Positions 38,490 through 64,000 of a stretch of DNA of 64,000 nucleotides are shown one piece after another (positions within the stretch are counted from its first letter, which is position 1; every line of letters starts with the position of its first letter). The notes under the pieces were generated by a model. It was not told the origin of the DNA, did not search any database, and saw nothing but the letters and a program-made list of their open reading frames with translations. Origin of the DNA: Lamellibrachia satsuma (lineage: Eukaryota; Annelida; Polychaeta; Sabellida; Siboglinidae). The translations under genes and the position numbers were made by a program. The stretch spans positions 10,619,782-10,683,781 of the forward strand of contig BSQZ01000013.1 of assembly GCA_033239005.1 (NCBI GenBank), in the 5' to 3' direction.

Positions 38490-39690
38490 TTTTACAAAAG
38501 TGGACCAGTCAATTTTATACAAGTGGATTGGTTGGAAACTCAGTCAATGTTCCATAACTGGTTCGGTTGGATAATCATTATTACATGCGCATATCAGTTG
38601 GCAGGTTTATATTATGAGTGGATCAAGATCTACTTTGTAACAGATATGTAATGATTCGCCATGACACCTACATGCTCACATCATAAATGAGATACCAAAT
38701 ACCAATTGTACATTTAATATATTCATTTACACGATTTTACACTTGTGTTTGAATTTTAAATTGGGTTAGTTGATTTTGATTGTTGGCGTTTCTCGTCCAC
38801 TACCTGGTCAAAATAAATAAGCCGGTGACCTAAAATCGTATTAATGAAGATATAGTCAACATGTTTTCATTCAGTCCATTGTCTGTGGACTGACACACAA
38901 ACACAGGGAGCCAAAGAGGTTAGTTAGTATCTCAGTATAAATTTAGCTGCACAAATGTTCACATCCACATACACCTTTGTGAAAGAGCACCAGAACTATC
39001 CTACTCACATCTTCCTATATGTCTGCTGATGCTTCACTGCAACTTTAAACCTACAAACACAAGAAGCTCAATGAGACAACCTTCTAATGGTGGTTAACAG
39101 CAACCTTGTAGGGCAGATATATCATAACCACTTCTTTATAACATGTTATTCAGCAATGCCTCTGGCCAGAGTTGACTGCGTACCTTATTATCGCTTACTC
39201 ACATATCACTTCCATTACAACCAAACTTAACCTCTAAGGAATGTGTAACAATAACGCATTACACTGTGTCATCCCATAATGTGTAACAATAACACATTAC
39301 ACTGTGTCATCCCATAATCTGTAACAATAACACATTACACTGTGTCATCCTATAATCAGTTCACGCTTTCAGTGAAATACGAGAATATTCAAAACATCTG
39401 TCCACAAAAGGATGACTACATACGTAGGTGATCCCATACTAAAATGAAAGATGCATATTATGACAGTCCTTGCTTTCATAATGTAGACACCGACACAAAT
39501 GAACATATTTCATCTACAGTAACCAGTGTAACTGGTTTCTGGGCATCCTTAAAGTAGAACATTTCTGTCCCATACTATTACAATCATGGGATGTATAATT
39601 CATGAGCCTACAGCTCTGGTACCAATTACTGTTTGGCTAAGCTTAACTGCTTTAGAAAGACTCCTTCTTTTGGGTGGGATGCTAACCACA
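38490..39690. other. No recognised gene; a possible PP2A last exon lies here
   Basis: A three-copy ~41-bp repeat (gtgtaacaataacacattac-type) occupies 39240-39360. A weak candidate for the terminal PP2A exon is at 39005-39036, described in the gene entry. Confidence 0.4.
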
Positions 39691-39696
39691 ACTTAC

Positions 39697-56093
<16,397 letters not shown>

Positions 56094-56356
56094 TTTGAAT
56101 CTTTCCTGCCGACCGAAGGAGAAGGCAACGGGTTTGCCTTTAGGACCGCACGGAGAAAGCGCAGCGTCGCCACCTCTCGTGTTGTCTCAATACTATTTGC
56201 GTAATTGTTGTTTTATTTCAGTCCGATAGGGGGAAATTGACGCCTTTCCGCACTACTCTTGTGACTGAACTGATAAAGTCTCTGCTAAGCAGTAAATAAC
56301 GCCTCTCTATTTGCTGGCAGAAATTTTAGTAAAAAACCACCAATTTAATATCCACA

Positions 56357-56530
56357 TTAAAGCGAAACAAAAGCCATGGTTTTGGAGCTATGGCTATGTA
56401 TGACTATACCCCCATAGTCTATGGGGGTATGTCTATGCACGTAGAAGAGATAATGCAAACTAACCATGTGTAACTAAATTTAGTCTAAAATCAAGAATAT
56501 CACGCGGCTGGTTTCTCAGAATGTGTTCTA
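56357..56530 (+). mobile_element. One arm of the 600-bp fold-back element family
   Basis: ttaaagcgaaacaaaagcc then agagataatgcaaactaacc and agaatatcacg, matching the arms at 6539 and 10401. It contains a 24-bp palindrome (tacccccatag and its complement). No second arm is nearby. Confidence 0.55.
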
Positions 56531-56575
56531 AAAGTGAGAGATTCCGGTAATTTCTTCAGTTGACTGAGCGCTGAC

Positions 56576-56861
56576 CGCTGATCTATATAACTGGATGGCG
56601 CACGCCGTATTTATTTGTATGGCGCCAGGTGACGCCTGCGTACGTCCAAAACCGCCATATTGGTGCGATCAGCTAAACGCTACATAGATTAATCTGTGTG
56701 TGTTTGAACTGAATAACCGGAGAAAAAAATGACATGCTGTTGTGCATTCGGGTGCTCAAATCGATTATCTGCGAAACTACGTAAGGACCATGGGATCTCA
56801 TTCTACGCATAAGTATTTTCTGGCTTGTAGTTTTCTTACATCGTATTTAATTTAATTAATA
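56576..56861 (+). mobile_element. Left end of a second THAP/P-like element
   Basis: cgctgatctatataactgga matches the end of the 21.7-25.7 kb element. The next 150 bp (tatggcgccaggtg, cgccatattgg, gaataaccgg) match the complement of that element's right end. No right end was found in the window. Confidence 0.65.
56729..56812 (+). pseudogene. THAP-domain first exon relic of a P-like transposase
   Basis: Reads MTCCCAFGCSNRLSAKLRKD, then HGISFYA and stop. This is the N-terminal C-x-x(x)-C part of a THAP zinc finger, which usually continues F-Y-x-F-P after an intron. The expected donor reads gcataagt; one G-to-A change from gcgtaagt would have removed it. Confidence 0.65.
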
Positions 56862-59073
56862 GAGAGTTTTTGCAAGCGCACCGATCTCGGCTCCCTTCCC
56901 GATCCCGATCTCGCGCGCGATCGGTGCGGTGAGTAGGAGATCGGGGACCGAGTAGAGTTTCTGCAACACGCGCCAACGTAACCCGATCTACGCGGATGGC
57001 GCCATCTACATCTACCTTAAGTTTTATTGTGTTGTCTCACAAATTACATGTTTACTTAGAGCAGGTGCTATTTCTGTTTTGATTTTACAAATAAGATCAT
57101 CACACCTTGTAATTTTTTAAGTGAAAGTAAGTCTGAAGAATAAATAAATTATAATACATTTCTTTGTTTATATGTGTAAATTTATATCAAAACATTTACG
57201 TTTTATATGAACTGAACAATTAACAAATTCAGCAGAATTTCCAATTCCAATTAAATGCAAAATCAATCCGTTTTGATTTTTATCAAATCAATGTCACACA
57301 ATGTTTGGATCACTTCAAATCCAATTAAGATTTGACTAACACCCGGATTTTAAATTACACCCCAAAATTTACATACATCCATTATAATTACACATCATCA
57401 TAGGTCTAGATAACAGACCTGACAAAAAAATTACAATGGGGCATTATGTCTCAAATTAATCAAAATAATGAATTATTGTGGCACTCACTTTTTTGGATTC
57501 TACCAACAGTTTACCAATTAATGTATTGGTCTGTGTAACCACACATGTCAAACCATAGGGATGTAGCTAGCTTAATTGTTTAGTTATGACTATTTCCACT
57601 TTCTGCCAAATTTATTTTATATAAGTAAAAATTGTAGAATTTTGCATAGACAATGTGTACCAATATATCTACATTTTCAGTAAATTTCAGATACATACCT
57701 TGCAAATTTCTCAAGTTAGACGCACCAGATAAATATAATCTAGTACTATGTATTCAGAAGGTTTTTCTTGCATTTGACATAAATATTTACATAGTTTTCT
57801 TTTAACAGATGGAATAGGTATAAAATCACCTAGTTGATATTGTGTTCAACATTAAGCCATTTGAATAGGGAATCCAAATATGGTGTATTACATTGGCACA
57901 GTATTTGTTTTTCATATGCAAATAAATTGGAGTTTTATCTCTATGGCCATAGCATTTTTGGCTGCTATACATAGGCCAATTTTAACTATTTACCAACAAC
58001 ATACAAACTTCAAAAGTCTCATATATGTAGGTGTGTTACTGGTCCAAATAAGATTTACTTTTGTTCTGACATGTTTTATTGTTAAACTCATTCGATGGCT
58101 CAATCTCACACATAAAACACACACCTTCAATGCCAATGGCAGATTGTGGGAGAATTTACATAGGTCTGTTACTATCTAGCATCTACAAATAATGAAGAAT
58201 AACCACGCCAAAATCTCAGTTGTTGCATAAATACTTTTTTGGGTTATTTGTATTTTAAGCAGAGAAAGAAATATTCATGATATCCGAAAGTATGTAAAAT
58301 AAAAACACTTGTTTGTATAGTTGCATGTCCCAAATTCGTGCGTCGCACAAATCCGTGGCAATGCGGTTTTTTATCTGTTCTTGCAGTTGGTCATTGGGGT
58401 CAGTGTTTATGCTGAACTGACAGTTGTAGTTGTGGGCATCGTATCACAACAAAATATGAATTTATGAGAATAATAGTCGGATAGTTGCGCTAACCTTTCA
58501 TATGTGAACAAAACAAAAGGTGCACGAGTCGAAGACGAAGTTAAGAAACTCGAGTATGTATTTTATATATAAAAATATATATATATAGAATGTTAACCAT
58601 AACTGTTTGTTTCTGCGTTGTACATCATTTCAGTACACTTCAGTTTGAATGTTTGGTCTAGTTTATGCCACAGGACTGATCTACAATGCGATGTCTAAAT
58701 CTAAGTCTACGGTGCCGTCGATGGTTTCGTGTAGTTTTGTTTACCACAGCCATAGGCGCCGTAGTCATAGACAGTGCGCACTTAAAACTCTTTGTTCCAA
58801 TGTACTGAGCCCATTGGCAACTAAAAGAGGGCAACTAATCAGTCAACAACAGACTTACGTACACTTGCTCTATATTTATTATGTTTATTCAACCATAATT
58901 TCAACGTACTATAGATAGGGAGACCACTAACCGATTGAACCTGCGAGATCGGTGTTTTCCCTATCTCATAGACCTGGCCCCGATCGTGTAAACACACGAA
59001 GCGATGACGTAGTACGCGTAGCGAGATCGGGATCGGGAAGGGAGCCGAGATCGGTGCGCTTGCAAAAACTCTC
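56862..59073. mobile_element. 2.2-kb TA-flanked DNA element with 53-bp perfect inverted repeats
   Basis: 56862-56914 and 59021-59073 are perfect inverted repeats starting gagagtttttgcaagcgcac. TA flanks both ends (56860-56861 and 59074-59075), as in Tc1/mariner-type insertion. The interior is AT-rich with frames up to 99 codons that show no transposase motif, so it looks non-autonomous. It is inserted just after the THAP exon relic. Confidence 0.85.
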
Positions 59074-59075
59074 TA

Positions 59076-62000
59076 ATGTTACATTTTGTGATGGCCAGCG
59101 TTTACGTGTTTTGGCTACGGCCTGCCCTAGTAGCCCGTAGCGTAGGCTACGCTACTAGGCCCTACTACGTTTAAAGTACATTCGCCTATAAAGATATTTG
59201 TTATCTATGTGATGCCCATTAATTTGTATTAATGCGTCCATGTATGTACCTCGTGAAAAATTACCGCCAAACATATTTCCACCTCTTATAATTATTTTTA
59301 AGTAGTTACGACCAAATTATGCTGATATGATTGCTCAACTGGACTTAGCTCACGTAATTTTAATTTATGAAACTTTAAATGTGACAATTTTACTTTGCCC
59401 TTCATATATGGGAAGACACAATTGGACATTTCGGGTTGACACCGAGCACATGATGTGTGCGACAAACAGTGGCACCAAATCACGGAGCCTGGATAATCGA
59501 GGCTAGCACTATCATTGACCCGTGGCCGACACACCCCTCGTGACGTATGCCACCGATCACGTATTGGTGAGTTCATGTTTATATTGCGTCGTAAACACAC
59601 ATCCCAGCAAAATTACTTCTCATTGTCATTTTATTTCTAGATTAAAACGGTACTGGCGGATGATAGTTTGTTTACTAATAGTATAGACGTAGCCATACTA
59701 CATACTCAACAATCTCAGAATGGGGGCAGAGGGCACATGGCCTGCCATATTATGTACAAAGTGCAACTCAACTTCAAGAGATGACTAGAGTAACTAGGAG
59801 TAATGTCTTTCATATTGGCAGAGAGATGCAATCAAATAATTTAAGGTGCTTATTTGTTCATTGACATGTGTATTAATTATGTTTTATATTAATAATATTT
59901 TAGAACATTAAAATTCAGTGCTAAATCTGCTAATAAAATTAATGAGGATGTGAATTTACCATAAATTATTATTAATATATTAATTTACGATGTAAGTATG
60001 AATGGGCTTACTATTGTATAGAGAGGCAGAGCCACTTTTACCTGTTTTCTCTGAATTTCGACATGACCCTGTAAAAAATAATTTAATAGTTTGATTTAAT
60101 GACCCAACTAAATGTTTGCACAATTGAACGAGCTTGCACATCATAGTGGATACTAGTTAGATATAACTTTGATTTTTCATGAAATTAGTCAAAAATGAGA
60201 AGAAGAAAAATTAAATGCATTTGAATTTGGTGGTTGATCGGACAATCATCTGCAGAAAGGCAAGCTTTGGAAGATCGTTGGAGATAGGTGATATACATGT
60301 AAAAAGAGGAGAGGTCCTACTATGTTTCACCCTTTTTTACTGCCTGATGTGACATGGTTCTCCTTGTTTACTGTACTGTAGATTATATTTAAAAAGTACT
60401 TTTAGTGTTTCGGGTGACCTACATGCATCAACATGGTTGGGTAAAAAAAGGGTTATTGACACTTGTATATTCAGAACCCTTTTATAGGCACATGCAATTT
60501 CCAAACCTCGTTTTGCCAATATATGTGCCCCTGCTTACTGAAAGGTTATATCATTGACACAAATATAAAATGAGTATACAGAGTGTTTTCGGTTGCATTG
60601 TACAATCATCAACTAGGACCTGGTCAGAATTATTCGTTGCAGTCCATGCGGTATTTTAACATCCCCTTTAGCAAAAGATAGAATTAAATATTAATTGTGT
60701 GGTAGTTACCAGCACCACCATGGGCGGCAGCACTATATAGCTGGGGGCCTTTGCCACGTTGCCAGCCAACAGTGTTCCGATAGGCTGGCTGACACACCCC
60801 CAACGAACCAGATTGCACACCGATTGATTGAAAAAGTTCATCCGTCAAAAGCAGTCACCCACTGCATACAGCATCGTGAGATTTATCCACAGAGCAGTAA
60901 GTACTGAACAGCTATACTGTCTGTGTACTGATGTGTTCACACACTTCCACAATTGTTTGTTGAAATTAACACACTTAGTAACTTACAAACTAATTTTTTA
61001 GTGGACAGTTCTAACACCAACCAAGCATCTAGTCAGATCACAATTCACAAATAACTAGTTTTATCAACATGTTCATATTCTAGGCATATAAATTACCTCA
61101 ATAGACCTTTAATAACATTGGACGAATCTTAGTCCGCTAGGCATGTCTCTGCTAAATGGCACATTTTCTGGTATAATGTTTGTCACTGTCACCCGTTCAC
61201 GTAGGCATGGTAGTGTTGCTGCCATTGTCATTGTTAACAATGTCTTCTGGTAGTTGCATATGTATGTTTGCAGTGACCTTGGTGGTAGTTCATAGTTGTA
61301 CAAAGGAGCAGGTAATATAATAAACACAGTCAGTCATTGTTGTACACTTCAATGGTTCTGCGGTCCTCTTTCACAAAAAACCAGTCTGACAGCATACTCT
61401 AAGCTTGTCTGATGTGCTGCAGTCGTCACGGTTGAGCAGCCGTAATAGCAGTTTTAAATCTTTAGCCCATCAAACCCCACAACGGCCACGGCTGGCCACT
61501 CTGTGCAGTCCTGGATCGGCCGCCGCCAGCCGTATACAGGACCCTCTATTAATAAAATTCCTGCCGAATAACTACTGAACTAAACGCTACCAAATTTTGC
61601 CACTCCCTAGCGGATACATTTTGCAACAACAACAGCTCGTTACGTGCATGTGTTGCCCTTTCGGAAATCTTGATTTTCATTGGTTTTATTTCTATATTTG
61701 TAATGATAAAATATGGTGTAACCTGAAAAATAACCATCAGAATTAAAAAAAAAATTCAGTGGTGCAAAGCTAACCCATAGCTACATTTTCTTCGCTTGGT
61801 TGCATAGAGTTATAGCATGGGATCATTGTCAAATGTCAGCAGTAGGTAGAATAACTTTCAAAGTTTTAACAAACTTACTATTTTGTCTTTGCAAATTGTG
61901 ATCAAATGTCAACATTTTATTAATATATCCTATTTCTATGTATACATGCATGTAGCGAAATTACTACTCTTCAAAATAAACACAACTTGTAATTGTCAAT

Positions 62001-63000
62001 ATTGAATAGTTTTTTCTACAGATTTTTGGACACAAATTTGCCAGAAATCCTGGGAACAGGGGAGCATGTTTTAATAAAATCCTGGGGCCTAATGGGTTAA
62101 AAACTACATAAAATAGTGAATGTCCATAAAATGTCCATTCACCAATGACCATAGTATCCAACATTTCAGTTTCAATGCGGTACTAAAATCTGTACACACG
62201 TATAAGAAGAACTATTAATAAATCACGTAGTGGGTCGGTCACATCAACTTACATGTCTTATTTTAGCCTGTTAATGTTGCTACAATAACATAATGTCAGT
62301 TTTCTGTAACTGTTACACACCTCCCAGGCCTGTGCTTTTTCAAGAGCTTCACACTGTACTTGTTCTTAGAAGTTAGAGAATTGAGAAAACATGAGCCATC
62401 CTGCTGCCAACATCGGGCTCAGTCCTGTGTACTTTAGACAATCCGAACTCTCTCATTTCACAGTCAGGTTTGTTCCAGTCTGAATGGATCAGAAGCCTGC
62501 CTTATTTAGGCATCTGAGTCGTCTTTAACTATGCCAGACATTAGTGATAAAATACAACAGCCAGAGGTATTGTCTTGCAATAAGAAGTATTTGATTGACA
62601 TATCTTATGTCCCTCCCTGTGATCAGGCCTGGCAGATTGAGCAATAGATGTTTGTTTGCTGCAGAGCTGTAGTAGGCTGTTAACTTGGCAATCCTTGACT
62701 AAATTTATTGGATTCCTGGATGCTCACACACATATACAACTATAGTGGTGAGCACATGGTTGATTATACCACAATTACTGTAAATGTACAACTGTATACA
62801 AAGCAATACAATTATCATCTGGATTTACCTTCAGACATACAACCAGCACTAACACATACTACATAATATGTACCTAACAATAATTGTGTAAAATATAAAG
62901 TGCAAAAGTCACAAGTATCACATAAGCAAGGTGTATTAGAACTGTGCTGCAAGCCTAATGCCAACTGTTAGTATGCTAAAACATGACATGTTGACATTAT
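59076..63000. other. No recognised gene
   Basis: AT-rich sequence. A palindromic stretch (ccgtagcgtaggctacgcta-type) lies at 59120-59165 and a fragment shared with 35745-35830 lies at 59445-59530. I found no exon with recognisable homology on either strand. Confidence 0.4.
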
Positions 63001-63124
63001 ACATAAATATGTATAAAACATGTAAGGGCGGGGGGGTTTAGAATCTCAACCTCCAACAGCACGGTGGAGCCCCTCCCCGCCCTGGCAGCTGTTTGTTGTT
63101 GAGCAGTATGGTCAGTTTGTTGTA

Positions 63125-63310
63125 CCCAGTACACCAGTAGTGAGTGTGTTGTACCTGGTACACCAGTAGTGGGTGTATTGTTGTACCCAGTACACCTGTA
63201 GTGGGTGTATTGTTGTACCCAGTACACCTGTAGTGGGTGTATTGTTGTACCCAGTACACCTGTAGTGGGTGTATTGTTGTACCCAGTACACCTGTAGTGA
63301 GTGTGTTGTT
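63125..63310. repeat. Minisatellite, 32-bp unit, ~5 copies
   Basis: Unit tgttgtacccagtacacctg followed by tagtgggtgtat. Confidence 0.93.
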
Positions 63311-64000
63311 GTAACTTTGTCTACCTTTAAACTTATAATTAATGCATGTAATTTGAACCATTTTTTTCTGTGTACAGTTCAGCCAGCACAGATGGTTTGT
63401 TTTTATACAACAGGCATGATTCATGATAGGTGTTGTCTTCAATGACTACTACGTACTGTTATAATGACATCTATACTGCTTGGGTGGCTACCCACATGTG
63501 TAGCTTTTTATGGATATGTTTTTGAATAAATATTTATTACACTGCATTAATTACATGCAAGGTTTTGTTTGCTATTTAACTTATATATTTACAAGAACTG
63601 AATACTACCAGCAGATGTGTTGATTGAATGAATGAATTTTCATCTTTAGTTTTAAAAACAATAATAGACAAACATAACAGAACAACATTTTATAACTATG
63701 AAATTGTCAAAAAAAGGGCAAGAGGAAGTGTAATATTTATATTACTTTCCCTATTACAAATAAAAACACATAGTACTGAATAAAATACAGTATACAATTG
63801 TATGCATGTCACAGATTGTTTTGTTTTCAAAATATGGTACATCAGATTTAATGTTCATGTCTATTTATGGCAGGCCGAACGTGAAGTTATAACTTTAATT
63901 ACGTCTAAAACCAATTTGAATTTCCAGTCGATTTAACGAAAACCACCTCAATAAATTTTTATATAAAAAATATTATTTTATAACCCCAGCAATTTTTTTC
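63311..64000. other. No recognised gene
   Basis: AT-rich end of the window; short frames only. Confidence 0.4.

Noticed and set aside
37537..38651. 345- and 280-codon plus-strand frames
   Set aside because: They run through a 32-bp minisatellite that has no stop in any plus-strand frame; no homology or splice context.

Overview
This is animal nuclear DNA. Its genes are split by GT-AG introns, the intergenic sequence is AT-rich, and microsatellites, minisatellites and decayed transposons are dense. A GT14 core-2 branching enzyme beside a very conserved PP2A scaffold gene, with CR1/Jockey-type LINEs and THAP/P-like DNA transposons, fits a non-arthropod invertebrate, possibly a mollusc or lancelet. 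I cannot fix the species from sequence alone.

Layout. 1-6.4 kb: decayed non-LTR retrotransposon (ORF1 and EN/RT ORF2) on the minus strand. 6.45-12.65 kb: two direct copies of a ~2 kb repeat block (fold-back element, 20-bp minisatellite, huge CA tract). Between them lies a small two-exon plus-strand gene for a candidate secreted four-cysteine peptide. 13.98-21.31 kb: a complete seven-coding-exon minus-strand gene for a core-2/I-type beta-1,6-N-acetylglucosaminyltransferase (512 aa); all exon phases join. A possible non-coding first exon lies far upstream near 29.1 kb. 21.72-25.73 kb: a 4.0 kb P-like DNA transposon with matching terminal inverted repeats, a perfect 8-bp target duplication and a THAP-domain relic. 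25.7-39 kb: no convincing protein-coding gene, but many tandem repeats, LINE tails and fold-back sequences. 39.7-56.1 kb: minus-strand gene for the PP2A 65-kDa scaffold subunit A, with 15 coding exons resolved (586 residues) and only the short C-terminal exon uncertain. Its first exon lies in a nearly perfect 2.4-kb tandem duplication. 56.6-59.1 kb: a second THAP/P-like element end, split by a 2.2-kb TA-flanked element with 53-bp perfect inverted repeats. 59.1-64 kb: no gene recognised.

The two well-supported genes are unrelated in function: one acts in Golgi O-glycan branching, the other is the HEAT-repeat scaffold of a Ser/Thr phosphatase. The most unusual points are minisatellites in several PP2A introns that start at the 3' splice site and carry copies of it; one copy forms a potential in-frame 27-nt exon. 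Others are the duplicated PP2A first exon, the peptide gene between two repeat blocks, and the nested DNA transposons. All coordinates and translations were worked out by hand from the sequence. Family assignments rest on recognised motifs, not on a database search.
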